Origin: Astropecten irregularis
Lineage: Eukaryota > Echinodermata > Asteroidea > Paxillosida > Astropectinidae
Direction of reading: 5' to 3'
DNA length: 64,000 nucleotides
Assembly: GCA_963971285.1 (NCBI GenBank)
Contig: OZ020255.1
Coordinates: 1,364,001-1,428,000 of the forward strand
Below are positions 25,501-34,279 of the stretch, piece by piece (within the stretch, counting starts at the first letter, position 1; every line of letters starts with the position of its first letter). The position numbers and the translations under genes were made by a program. Below the pieces are notes generated by a model. That model made no database searches. It had not been told where the DNA came from and saw only the letters and a list, made by a program, of their open reading frames with translations.

Positions 25501-28500
25501 AAACTTATGAATTACCTTAGTGTGTGCGTGACCAGAAACATCTGCAGGACAAATATTGGATACGCCATGCTCTCACGTAATGGTGGTGTCCACTGCACTC
25601 TGGTACACTGGAATATAGTCACACAAATAGTCTCCGGTAAACAACACCAAATAAACAAATAAACAATACCCAAATTCAATCAGATAGTTGATACCTGACT
25701 CAGACTTCATAGTTTATACCATTACTTGAGCTCAACCAAATAGTTGATATTCTAATTGTTGATACCTAAACTAATTGTGGATATCTGATTTCAACCTTAT
25801 TGTGGATATCTGTTTTTAACCTTATTGTGGATATCTGATTTTAACCTTATTGTGGATATCTGATTTTAACCTTATTGTGGATATCTGATTTCAACCTTAT
25901 TGTGGATATCTGATTTCAACCTTATTGTGGATATCTGATTTTAACCTTATTGTGGATATCTGATTTTAACCTTATTGTGGATATCTGATTTTAACCTTAT
26001 TGTGGATATCTGATTTCAACCTTATTGTGGATATCTGATTTCAACCTTATTGTGGATATCTGATTTTAACCTTATTGTGGATATCTGATTTCAACCTTAT
26101 TGTGGATATCTGATTTTAACCTTATTGTGGATATCTGATTTCAACCTTATTGTGGATATCTGATTTCAACCTTATTGTGGATATCTGATTTCAACCTTAG
26201 TTGTGGATATCTGATTTTAACCTTATTGTGGATATCTGATTTTAACCTTATTGTGGATATCTGATTTCGACCTTATTGTGGATATCTGATTTTAACCTTA
26301 TTGTGGATATCTGATTCTAACCTTATTGTGGATATCTGATTTCAACCTTATTGTGGATATCTGATTTTAACCTTATTGTGGATATCTGATTGTAACCTTA
26401 TTGTGGATATCTGATTTCAAACTAATTGTTTTTATCCTATTGTAATTGCAATAAAATAGTCGATATCTACCTTCAATACAATTTGAAAGTTGATATAATA
26501 TTTCATTGTAATAGTTACCTCGCCATGGTTGTAGAAGAATGCCACCACGGTCAGAACACCTCCCAGTAAGCTCCCAGAGAGGTAAGCAGCAAATAGGAAC
26601 ATGGTGCTCAGCAATAAGCCATTCTCAGCAAAGATGGCATTGACGTAGAAGACAGCAATGTCACCCATGCCTGAGAGTACAAGAAATGCAAATCATACCA
26701 ACTAAACATGAGTAGAATAGAGCTTTAACACCCAAGGAGTCGATTTCACAAAGCCCTACGATTGATTGTAACTCGAGTTGCAACTGACCATTCCTTAGAC
26801 TTCTATGTGGGGATGCAATGCAACATAAGTGCTACGACAAAGTTATGATGATATGCAAATTAGGCTTGCCCTTCACCGACGTGGATGAGCACTTCTCACG
26901 TGATCTCACAAGCACTGAGTATACAGTGCTCATCCACGTCGGTGAAGGGCAAGCCTAATTTGCATATTATCTATTTCCCGACCAAAATCATTTAATATTC
27001 ATGATTTACTGCGGTACCCGCCGCGATATTGGATTTGATTCACCCTGCAGACCCCAGCTAGCTCGGTGGCCTAGCAGGTTAGGCATCTGCACTAGTAAGC
27101 AGGAGGTCGTGGGTTCGAATCCCACCTGAGCAAGCATGTGATTTTTTTCTCACGTGATCTCACAAGCACTGAGTATACAGTGCTCATCCACGTCGGTGAA
27201 GGGCAAGCCTAATTTGCATATTATCTATTTCCCGACCAAAATCATTTAATATTCATCAAAAAGTTATGATGAGTTTAGTGAAATCGACCCCTGAAATTGT
27301 AAAAGCCTGGTTCATATTTCCAGCGAATGGTGATGCAAAGCGAATTTTGGTGATGTTACAAACAATCAATACACACTATTTTGAGGACAAAAGAAAAATT
27401 TGCTTCGCCTCACAAAATTTGTATAAAGCGTGATCTGTGCTTAAACATGTTAAAGGTAGTATCATACTTTGGTTTTTGTCAAAGAAATACAGATTCATGG
27501 GCAAAAATATCAAGACAGTCATCTGTGAAAATTTCAGTCCCATACGGTGCACACTTTTTGAGAAAACAGTGAAATACGGCCAAAGTATTTCTTAAGTCTT
27601 TTCTCTTTTATTTTTGATCTTTTAAAAGATCAAAAAGATTTTCAGTCGTTGTTTTATTAATTTCTGGATAAATACACCATTTCAGGCGGAAATATTTCAA
27701 TGGTAGGTTTCTACCAGCATCATCTTCATACCCTGAAAGTTATATGTAAATCTGTGAACATTTCTGTTTTGGTGTCTTACCAAAGTATGATACTACCTTT
27801 AAGCCAGGGCCCTTTTTGAATCTGCCCAAATTGAAACATATTGACTATGGACTGCAAATTCTCTGGAATTCAGTCCAAGTCAGGCCAGCTAGCTGTAGCT
27901 TACACTTCATATTTCATTCCTTTCCACATCCTCAACACAAAATACAACATTTAAAATGCTTTCCTCCCTATTTATAAACTACATTGACTTTTTCAAACAA
28001 TTCTTGTTTTGTGGTTTGGCCTTAGTTGACGGATTGTAAGTGAGAATTGTGTCTGACTCTAACCTTCGCAGTTGAAGACAGGACTCAGCCCTCTGCCGCG
28101 ATTGACCGTGTAGCACTGCTTCGTCTCTATACCCAGCGTCTTAGTGAGACTGTCATACACTCTGAAGCCTGCTGCCAGGGCAACCTGTTAACAGATGGAG
28201 GTCCGAAACCAGACCGAATAAAACAAAATTGGACCATTTGCTTTTTCAGAATGAGAGAGATGAATTCGATTTGAGTTGAGAGGGGCGATTCTGTATGAGT
28301 TTCATTTCAGAGAGATTTCTTGGCAATACCCTCAGGATGCAGGAGGAAGAACCCCTCTAATGCCTGACCCAGGGCAATAGGAAACCTGGTGGACAGAGAC
28401 TGCTGTATCTCACATACATCCAGAGGATATTAGAGAGACAGCGATAGAAACATGGATGAGACTGACATAGCAATGATCACTGCTGATTAGTGCCGGGCAA

Positions 28501-31500
28501 AAGCGGGTAATTTCATATCTGGTTAATGATTGCAAAAAAATCAGGTTCACAATTAACATACATATGTAATCACGTTCAATGTGTGCGATTTATGGTATAT
28601 AGGCCTATCTTCTTCAATGTTCAATGTGATTGTCGCTTTCAGAATGCTTTTTATGATGTTATTCTTTACATCAAGCATTTAGATCAAGTACACAATGCTT
28701 CTTTTAGATCCAGTATGTGAAAAGCGTGTTTCTACTTGGCAAAATGGACAAAATAACTGACTGAAATTCTACAGTTTACAGTTTTTGGGTTGTTGAGCAT
28801 GAGCCAAAGGTTCGTCCCTTTTTTTCCCCTTCAGTTTCGGTTAACGGTTAGTGGAAATTTTTAACCGAATATTAAATTAAATCAGGGTCGGTTAATCTTG
28901 ATCCGGATAAAAATCCCAGCACTAGTAGTACTACTAATAGGGATGGATGGAGAAAGTATGTGGTTGTCTCACAGCCCACTGATGCTGATGATGGTGGTAT
29001 TGCTAGCCCAAATTTGTTGGTTCTTACCTCTGGGTACAAGTTGAATCTCTTTAAGACGTTGATGGTGCTGGGATACTCGGTGATATTGTCGTTCATGATT
29101 TCATGCAGACCAGACCAGAAGGAGGGTGCACTCACCATTGTCTTGTAGTAGGAGTAATACAGGCCCTACGATGGTGACCAAAACAGAGAAGGGTGATCAA
29201 ACCTTGCTACATGCCAGGAATAAAATCACAGTGTTTAATAAATATCAATACAAGTAATAAACTGCTGAAAACTGCTCATCAGCCAAAATAATGACCTGAA
29301 ATTTATAAAATGATTTGAGTTAGGAGGGCCTGACGCATTTCGATCCTAGCAGGATCTTCATCGAAGGCTTCGATAAAGATCCTGCTAGGATCGAAATACG
29401 TCACTTTCAAATTCTGAAATGAATGACTAAAGTGTAACAGGTTTTTTGTACATTTACCTAAAGACGTATTTTACTTTTTTTCATTATGTTGAATAAGAAA
29501 ATAAAATAAAAATCATAACAATCCCGGTGCCTTTTTCTCTCTTTTCGCGCGATATGATTACACATGCGTATGGTACACATTGGCCTGAACCCTCCCCTCC
29601 CCCTGTACGCATGGTGTACGCATCGGTAACCCCCCCTCCCCCCTCCCTCCTTTGTGCATACGTACTTTATGGACGGCCCCCAACTTCTTTTCTGACAGAA
29701 CTTTTTTAAATGTCCAGTTTGTAAACACTGAATTTGTATCCTTTTTGTCTTCAGGAAATACCGGTTTTAACCTTTTTTGAATCAAGAAAAATATTTAACA
29801 AGTTGACTTTTAGACTTTAATTTGTACCAAGGTTCAAAATCGTTATACATAATGTACACTTTACTCCATCATGTGTATTGCGAATAAAGGATTGGGTTGT
29901 TTGGGCAAGGATGCCCATAATGTTCCAATACCCTGTTTTTCACATAGGAAATTTAAACATCCTCCCAATGTGATTACACATGCCTAGGTGAGAGACATGT
30001 TCATGGATGCACAAAAAGCACACAAAACAGATGTATGTAAAGTTTGAACTCTGAATGACTATACATAATAATGGTTGGGCATTTCTTGTTTTTCACAAAG
30101 TCATGTTTCTTAGCAGAGCACTAACACTAAGTGTTGTATCACATGTTCTTGGAGCAATCAGGGGCCTAATATTTTATAAACATGTCTATATCGTAATTTA
30201 CACTTATTTTTAATAATTACAGTATCATAAAAGACACCAGAATCTGAATTCTAAATTTAGCAATGTATTGTACCGATGTAAATATTTCAATATTCAATCC
30301 AATAATATGATATGATAATTTAGATATTTATATGCCGTACCTATCCGGAAACACAATCAAGGCACCTACATTATTATCCCTGGTCATTGGGCTACATTAA
30401 CCCTAATGTTTGACATGTGCCACACAGGAGCTTTACTGTACACCACAACGTACCACAATGAGTTGTAAATCATGGTTTCAAGGCCTGAAACCATCTCAAC
30501 TCCCTTGGGAGTACGCTATATCCCGTCTGTAATACAAAGGCTAATCACCTACTCCTGGGTGAAGAGGAGCAATATGTTACAGAGCATCTTGCCCAAGGAT
30601 GCAAGCACCACAATCCATGGCTGGATTTGAACCCACAATCTGTACACAATTCGCTGGCAATTCTGCACTCTGTCAAGTTTGTCACACACCAAGGCCACCA
30701 GGGTAATGACCAAGGTGCATCAAGGCAATGACAAGGGCACCAGGGCAATACCTACACATTTTGGGCACCAGGGCAATAGCCAAGGGACACAAAGGCAATG
30801 AAAAGATGCACAAAGGCAATGATGAAGGCAACCAAAGTTTGGGTCAACAAGGCAATGAGCAGGGGTACCAAGGCATATGAACAAGGAAAACAAATGGCAG
30901 TAGTCTTCGCTGCCGCTGGTCATACAAAATTTGACTAAACATGCTTACTGGTCACGTACAGTATCATCAAATGAATCTTCATGGCATTAGTAAGAGAAGA
31001 ACATTGGAAAACAAGGAATTTTGAAGGTGTCTTATTGCTGTGCTCAGGATTGAAAGCGTAGGCCCCCTATAATGATTGTGACATACCATTTCAGTTCTAA
31101 ATGTCATCTCTCGTTCCAGATCAGACAAGTGCGAGAAGAATCGATCATTCTCAAACATGCTGGAAACATGCATACTGGATAAATGAAGGAAAAGAAAAGA
31201 TTACAAAAGATGACACTATAGCAAAATGTGAATTAAAATTAACTGGAGCGGGATTCGAACCGGCAACCTCCTGAATACCGTACAGGCGCTCTACCAACTG
31301 AGCTATCCAGGTATAGCAGTATGTGTGTGGTTTCATGGCTTTTGACTGCCAAACGAACAAAGACAATTGACTATTAGGGACACCACCAATGTAGGGCTGG
31401 ATAGCTCAGTTGGTAGAGCACCTGTACGGTATTCAGGAGGTCACCGGTTCAAATCCCGCTCCAGTCAATTTTTCTTTGTTCACATTTCAAAGACTTAAAA

Positions 31501-33663
31501 TTCAGTCAGTTTCCCTTACAGTGGTTATTTGATGATAATCATTAAAATTAACATTAGTCTGTTAGTAGGCAAATAATACTATTTTGGATTTTCCTTTTAC
31601 CAAATTCTATTTAACCAGAGAACTAGAATGGGACATGAGAATCTAAAGTCAGCAAGTCATGTCAATTTCAATATAAAAGATAATAATAATTTAATAACTG
31701 ATGGTGCAACCTCTAATTTTTAAACAAAAGAGATGCAATAATGCAGTCTGCATTTACATGAATTATTATAATAAATCCATCATCATGATAGAAAATATTC
31801 TCACCTGTGCAGAATTCCACATACTGAAGCTATAAAAAAACACAGAGAGAAAAAACAAAGATCTTGATTACAAATTTTATACATGTATTGAATTTAACAC
31901 AGTTAAGGCGCCTTTCCATATGCGCATTTTGCGTGTACTTTAAAATTGCCCATTAAAAAGATGCGTGCGCGGCCATTTCCAATGGACACGCACATATGGA
32001 CAGGGTAGCTTTTTTTTTTATAGGGATAGGTTTTTGGGGTCCGCGACATACTGTACACACAACGTATACGCAACGGATGAAAAAAACGCGCATATGGAAA
32101 GACGCCTTTTCTTTACTTTTCATTTTGTTCTTCTCATTTACTGTTGTACTGTTGTAGGCTATAGGGGGCTTAGCCTACCGATGACAATGCTAATTTATCC
32201 TACAATCCTGTCAATTGACAAATTGTCATTTGAAAAGGTACGCATATTAGCATCTAACGTTAGAGGCAATTACAGGTCAACTTGCCCCCTGGCCGACTTG
32301 ACTTTATCGCCCCTTACCAACTGGCTCCTTACCAATTTGCCCCTTGCCGACTCGCCCATGATCGACTCGCCAGTGACATACTCGCCCCTTAATTACCAAC
32401 TCAACCCCTACTGATTTGCCCCTGACCAACTCGCCCCCCTGACCGACTGGCTTCTTCTGCATGTCTAACGTTAACTTTACAAATCCAAAAATACAAACTG
32501 GTTAATTGCAATATCGGGGTTAGGCCTAGAGTCTTTTACGCCACCCATATTATTTTCAATATTTATTTAACTTCTTCTGTTCCAAAATGAGATTTGTTAC
32601 TTATCATGGGTCCTGTAAAGTAAAATTAACATAGCCTAGGCCCTAGCCTAGGGCCTAACACGTTAGCCGGTTAGGCCTAAGGCCAAGGGGCCGTCCATTT
32701 AGTACGTACGCACGAAATGCCGACTTTTTTGACCCCCCCTCCCCCTCTGTAGGCATGGTGTACGCAGTGGTCTCAACCCCCCTCCCCCCTGTACGCATAC
32801 GCATTCCACATTAGGTTTTTCACTTCTCGTGGTCCCTTGCTTTAGCATCATTAAAATGTAACTGTAATCCGGGCCGGTACTGTTATTGGGACGTCACTTT
32901 CAAATTCTGAAATGAATGACTAAAGTTTAACAGGTTTTTATACATTTACAGATGGGTTTTTACTATTTTTAACCATGTTGAATAAGAAAAAAAAGGACAA
33001 AAAACAAAACAATCCCGGTGTTTTTTCACGTTTTTTACCTCTCTTTTCGCGCGATAATGCTATGCAAATTGTTCGTTTGCGTACGGTACGCATTGGCCTT
33101 AACCCCCCTCCCTCCCTGTACGCATGGCGTACGCATCGGTAGCAACCCCCCCCCCCCCCTCCCCCCTTCGTGCGTACGTACTTTAACAGTCATGACAGTA
33201 CTGTCAGTAGGCCCTAACAATTCTGCAAAATTTCAGTGAAAAAAAACAACAGTTTCTTACCCCCAAAAAATACTCAAAATAATATGGGTGGCGTAAAAGA
33301 CACTTATGCCGCAATATCATTAGTAGGCCTCATCAGACTTATGTATATTATTGCTACAAAAAATATTAACGTTAATTTTTAATTTCGGGGTCGGCTAAGC
33401 ATGCTACGTATGTCAAGTGCGCGAAAAGAGGTATAACTATAACGTTGCGGTTATGTCAACTTGTTGCTGGAAATTTACTTCTTACCTATGGCCAAAGCGC
33501 CGAACAACAAACCCTTGGGCAACGATCTGAGACTTTCAGAGGTACTGCCACTCCTGTCGCCATTTCTTTTCGTCACGGCGGGTTTTTGCTTCGAATTTGG
33601 AGAATTATTTTTCGTTTCTCCGTTTGTCGTCTGCTTTTTGGACTTCCTACTTTTCACCGCCAT
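13592..33663 (-). CDS. DPY19L1: DPY19L1-like protein C-mannosyltransferase, 20 coding exons, complete
   Basis: Minus-strand exons in coding order: 33486-33663, 31805-31829, 31087-31174, 29028-29165, 28064-28184, 26519-26670, 25516-25607, 24583-24682, 23237-23314, 22491-22577, 21395-21454, 20538-20720, 19913-19984, 18921-19021, 18497-18524, 17597-17716, 16380-16554, 15652-15751, 14711-14836, 13592-13739. They sum to 2172 nt (723 aa) with phase kept at every junction. Family hallmarks: [20 protein letters not shown] (the conserved first lumenal loop, where the proposed catalytic glutamate of DPY-19 lies), [47 protein letters not shown], and lumenal C-terminal blocks [25 protein letters not shown] and [10 protein letters not shown]. 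Known role: transfer of mannose from dolichol-P-mannose to tryptophan in WxxW motifs, in the ER membrane with many TM helices. The start at 33663 has a strong context (AAAATGG); in-frame ATGs at 33690 and 33732 are alternatives. Closest by eye to the L1/L2 subgroup, not L3. Confidence 0.93.
13812..13917 (+). repeat. 3' fragment of ATT-tailed SINE (family E)
   Basis: GGGCGCCGCTGTCAACTC... through 'gcatccttcgcaattcagc' to 'cctcccaaattatcattatt' matches the 3' part of the full SINE at 16020-16360. Confidence 0.7.
13990..14690 (-). pseudogene. THAP-domain relic inside a large inverted repeat, DPY19L intron 19
   Basis: The minus strand from 14499 reads [18 protein letters not shown], then [11 protein letters not shown] and a conserved-looking QHSVLCTE. 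This is the start of a C2CH THAP zinc finger. The histidine expected after CTE is lost by a small deletion that shifts frame; the other frame then continues [16 protein letters not shown]. The stretch is bracketed by matching inverted blocks: CAATGGGAGACTTTTGG (about 14066) against CAAAAGTCTCCCATTG (about 14622), and outside them TTTTGAGAATCGGTCTTCAT against its complement ending near 14680. THAP fingers are typical of P-element-type transposases, so this is probably a captured or shrunken transposon. Confidence 0.6.
14878..15060. repeat. Palindrome-derived repeat fragment
   Basis: Contains CTAGAGCAGGCTAGTCGAAA and the 'acatggtgtttccgcaaacc' block, matching the element at 10333-10498. It sits in DPY19L intron 18, just above exon 19. 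Confidence 0.6.
15108..15470. mobile_element. MITE family A copy (DPY19L intron 18)
   Basis: Both inverted ends are recognisable: TTTAAAGGTAGTATCATACT at the left and 'aagtatgataatacctttaa' at the right. It lies about 180 bp below exon 18 on the gene's own sense. Confidence 0.8.
15873..15977. mobile_element. Partial MITE family B
   Basis: Right-hand part of the 142-bp palindrome: GCCCTATAGGATAGGCCCCC, then CGTAACTCGAGTTAC and 'ggctttgtgaaattg'. The left end is missing or replaced. Confidence 0.6.
16020..16360 (+). mobile_element. tRNA-derived SINE with (ATT)n tail, family E
   Basis: Head: GGGGGCATAGGTGGCAAGTG, B box GGGTTCGATCCCG. Body: 'tatgagggtttttctcc', 'ttttgatctcaggctgtgct', 'aagggcgccgctgtcaactc'. 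Tail: 'aattattattattataaag'. Other copies: 13812-13917 (3' piece), 36858-37080 (cut by a MITE), 41868-42052 and 52832-53160 (both minus). It ends only about 20 bp from the donor of DPY19L exon 17. Confidence 0.75.
16619..16925. repeat. GAGTAC-rich repeat with CAGTGTTGGAGT end
   Basis: Starts CAGTGTTGGAGTCAAGTCC and continues with spaced GAGTAC, GAGTCC and CGAGTATGAGTATAT words. It is related to the complete hAT-type element at 60867-61054. The right terminus is not clear. ORFs read through it only because the words lack stops. Confidence 0.6.
18102..18466. mobile_element. MITE family A copy (DPY19L intron 15)
   Basis: Complete element, ends 'tttaaggtagtatcatact' and 'gtatgatactacctttaa'. It lies 30 bp from the 28-nt microexon 18497-18524, on its intron side downstream in gene sense. 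Confidence 0.8.
18497..18524 (-). other. DPY19L microexon 15 (28 nt)
   Basis: Minus strand: acceptor TTTCATGTGCAG, 28 coding nt, donor GTATGT. Without it exon 14 (ending in phase 2) cannot join exon 16 (starting in phase 0). With it the joint reads through [10 protein letters not shown] into LVYHLFQ, the conserved helix of the family. It encodes part of the loop before that helix. Confidence 0.85.
18627..18890 (-). repeat. tRNA-derived SINE with body
   Basis: The minus-strand tRNA-like head at 18627-18699 has a weakened B box ('ggtttgaatcc'-like, read from ggatttgaacc). The body at 18740-18890 contains 'gcaatgctgcaacctggg', shared with 10040-10140. Confidence 0.7.
19076..19555. mobile_element. 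MITE with GGGGCCGTCCATAAAGTACG ends
   Basis: Terminal inverted repeats AGGGGCCGTCCATAAAGTAC and its complement ending TATGGATGGCCCCTT bracket about 480 bp with C/G-tracts and GCGTACGT words. Related copies: 29399-29690 (one half) and 32688-33185. It sits in DPY19L intron 13, about 55 bp from exon 14. Elements with such ends are widespread in marine invertebrates. Confidence 0.75.
20230..20500. other. CpG-rich block in DPY19L intron 12
   Basis: The stretch is much richer in CG than its surroundings (repeated TCGTGCG, GCGTAGTCG, GACGTCACGAGC). Several overlapping ORFs run through it without family resemblance. It may be an old CpG-rich repeat or an intronic regulatory block; the sequence does not decide. 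Confidence 0.3.
21619..21971. mobile_element. MITE family A copy (DPY19L intron 10)
   Basis: Ends 'tttaaaggatatcatactt' and 'gtgtgatactacctttaa'. Followed at about 22009-22075 by a degenerate minus-strand tRNA-like SINE head. Confidence 0.75.
22155..22441. mobile_element. MITE with GGGCCCGATTTCATGG ends
   Basis: GGGCCCGATTTCATGGCATC at the left, its complement GATTCCATGAAATTGGGCCC at the right, with mirrored GTAACGG / CCGTTACC blocks inside. Located in DPY19L intron 10, about 50 bp from exon 10. Confidence 0.75.
22581..22985. repeat. TGACAAAT minisatellite touching the exon 10 acceptor
   Basis: About 400 bp of short units (TGACAAATGACAAATAAAAGG and variants with 'gagatgacaaa'). On the minus strand these are pyrimidine-rich CATTTGTC words, and the array runs directly into the CAG acceptor of DPY19L exon 10 (22491-22577). 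All long ORFs across it are repeat artefacts. Confidence 0.85.
22983..23162. mobile_element. Right half of MITE family A
   Basis: Starts at 'gatcaaatctttttgtgtg' in the element's core and runs to ccaaagtatgatagtacc followed by TTTAA. The left half is replaced by the minisatellite at 22581. Confidence 0.75.
23472..24016. mobile_element. MITE with AAGGCCGATTCATACTGG ends (DPY19L intron 8)
   Basis: TAAGGCCGATTCATACTGGC at the left pairs with CGAGTATAAACCAGCCTTTA at the right. Inside are mirrored CTGCGTA / TACGCAG words. No coding capacity; the overlapping ORFs are not conserved proteins. Confidence 0.65.
24203..24421. mobile_element. MITE with GGGCCAATT... / ...GAAATTGGCC ends
   Basis: GGGGCCAATTACCCGGTGCT at the left and GCGCCATGAAATTGGCCGCT at the right, with AGCACAAAAATTTGCTAAGC mirrored inside. 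Sister copies at 59635-59872 and 60283-60535. Confidence 0.75.
24706..25068. mobile_element. MITE family A copy (DPY19L intron 7)
   Basis: Begins TTAAAGGTAGTATCATACTT 24 bp above the acceptor of exon 8 and ends 'agtatgatactacctttaa'. Confidence 0.8.
25207..25443. repeat. GCTAGCCC-rich interspersed repeat
   Basis: Repeated CTAGCCC and GCCAGC words, ending GGCTAGTACTATTTCGAGCC. The inverted copy at about 45475-45650 begins GGGCTCGAAATAGTACTAGC. Confidence 0.6.
25771..26425. repeat. 25-bp minisatellite, about 25 units (DPY19L intron 6)
   Basis: Unit of 25 bp beginning TTATTGTGGATATCTG and ending TTTTAACC or TTTCAACC. Units differ mainly by that single T/C position; one unit near 26190 is 26 bp. 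Looser proto-units lie upstream at 25685-25770. Confidence 0.9.
26738..27292. mobile_element. MITE family B split by a SINE insertion
   Basis: The palindrome starts GGAGTCGATTTCACAAAGCC, is broken after 26850 and resumes after 27271 with 'agtttagtgaaatcgacccc'. The 12-bp word AAAGTTATGATG stands at 26839-26850 and again at 27260-27271: a target-site duplication around the inserted SINE. Confidence 0.85.
26851..27259 (+). mobile_element. tRNA-derived SINE (family D), dimeric, with inverted 5' piece
   Basis: Order: a 43-bp inverted piece (26851-26893), a 108-bp tail copy (26895-27002), a full unit with tRNA-like head (GCTCGGTGGCCTAGCAGG, B box GGGTTCGAATCCCACC, about 27058-27133), then a second 108-bp tail (27149-27256) that looks identical to the first. 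Bounded by the 12-bp duplication described for the host element. It lies in DPY19L intron 5. Confidence 0.8.
27450..27803. mobile_element. MITE family A copy (DPY19L intron 5)
   Basis: Complete element with ends TTAAAGGTAGTATCATACTT and 'aaagtatgatactaccttta'; internal core 'ttttaaaagatcaaaaagat'. Confidence 0.8.
29285..29690. repeat. Palindrome plus half of a GGGGCCGTCC element
   Basis: A hairpin around GATCCTGCTAGGATCGAAAT (29335-29402) is followed by the right half of the element family at 19076, ending GTACTTTATGGACGGCCCCC at about 29680. Confidence 0.6.
30690..30890. repeat. Degenerate minisatellite (CAAGGCAATGA words)
   Basis: Irregular units such as CACCAGGGCAATAGCCAAGG and 'acaaaggcaatgaaaag' repeat every 20-30 bp. 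It lies in DPY19L intron 3. ORFs here are by-products. Confidence 0.65.
31241..31467. mobile_element. Inverted pair of tRNA-like SINE heads
   Basis: A minus-strand head (31241-31310) and a plus-strand head (31394-31467) face away from a shared centre containing 'tgactattagggacaccacc'. The heads are nearly mirror images (A box TAGCTCAGTTGGTAGAGC, B box GGTTC.AATCC). It lies in the intron between DPY19L exons 2 and 3. Confidence 0.75.
31805..31829 (-). other. DPY19L microexon 2 (25 nt)
   Basis: Minus strand: acceptor TTTTTTTATAG, 25 coding nt, donor GTGAGA. It converts the phase-1 end of exon 1 into the phase-2 start of exon 3 and encodes ASVCGILHS across the joints, the position of the family's first membrane helix (family pattern G-L-L-H before FENDR). 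Confidence 0.88.
31903..32110. mobile_element. Small MITE with AAGGCGCCTTTCCATATGCG ends
   Basis: AAGGCGCCTTTCCATATGCG at the left is answered by GCGCATATGGAAAGACGCCT at the right. CpG-rich interior. Confidence 0.7.
32270..32455. repeat. CGCCCCTTACCAACT-type degenerate tandem repeat
   Basis: Short units (CTCGCCCCT, GACTCGCCC, ACCAACTGGC) repeat irregularly over about 185 bp in DPY19L intron 1. No other signal. Confidence 0.6.
32529..33306. mobile_element. GTGTCTTTTA-ended MITE containing a GGGGCCGTCC element
   Basis: The outer element starts 'gtcttttacgccacccatat' and ends 'atatgggtggcgtaaaagac'. Inside, 32688-33185 is a second element with ends AGGGGCCGTCCATTTAGTAC and 'gtgcgtacgtacttta'. 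So two generations of insertion are stacked in DPY19L intron 1. Confidence 0.7.
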
Positions 33664-34279
33664 TTTGATAAACGCGGCTGTTGACTTCATGGCGTCAAAG
33701 GTCAAAAGTTCATCGACAGTATCAGTGCACATAGGGGTGTTTCATTCGCATAGTAAAGTAAATTACTCCCATCAAACCAAGTAAATTGTATTTTATGAAC
33801 AAAATCTTCCTTCTTTTAATGAAAATTTAAATAATGTAAGTGATTTTGAAATAACATTAATAAATAAAAGGGTTGGTTTTGTTGAAATCATGCATAAGTA
33901 CGGTGTTTATTTCAGGATATACTCTAAAAGAAAATCGACTAGTCCATTTGTTATTAAAATTAGTATGCCCTTATTTGGCTGAATGTCAATACGATTATGG
34001 AGAAGATCGTCTTAGCAACTCACGTTGTTGTCATCGACCGATGACCTAGCTGCAAAAATTGGACAGGAAATTACAGTGAAGTTTCTAAAATATGCTTTGT
34101 CGTGTAAATACTCCACGGATCCTTATTTTGTTTGGCAGTCAGGTGGCACAAGTGTTTGTCGAGGATTCTGTGGATTTATAACTTCAGAAGTCGATTGTTG
34201 ATGTGATATTTTAGACTGTTTTGAAGTGGTGATTGTATGTTTTTTTAGTTGGCTGGTTTGGACTCGGTACTCCGGGAAA
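33664..34279. promoter_or_regulatory. Head-to-head promoter interval, DPY19L and SPATA48-like
   Basis: About 615 bp separate the chosen start of DPY19L (minus) from the start of the SPATA48-like gene (plus). No other exon fits here, so both promoters must lie in it unless untranslated exons exist further away. No TATA box at a convincing distance was seen. An RFX-type half site (TAGCAAC at about 34012) is present but unpaired, so it is only a hint. The CGACCGATGACC stretch near 34040 is notable for CpG. Confidence 0.6.

Noticed and set aside
25771-26425. Possible CRISPR array
   Set aside because: Units are contiguous with no unique spacers, and the context is an animal intron: a minisatellite.
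27058-27133. Functional tRNA gene
   Set aside because: A and B boxes are good, but the anticodon loop is one base too long and the unit is embedded in a SINE with a 12-bp target duplication.
31394-31467. Functional tRNA gene
   Set aside because: The acceptor and B box look right, but the anticodon stem is irregular and nine or so diverged copies with the same flanks show it is a SINE head.
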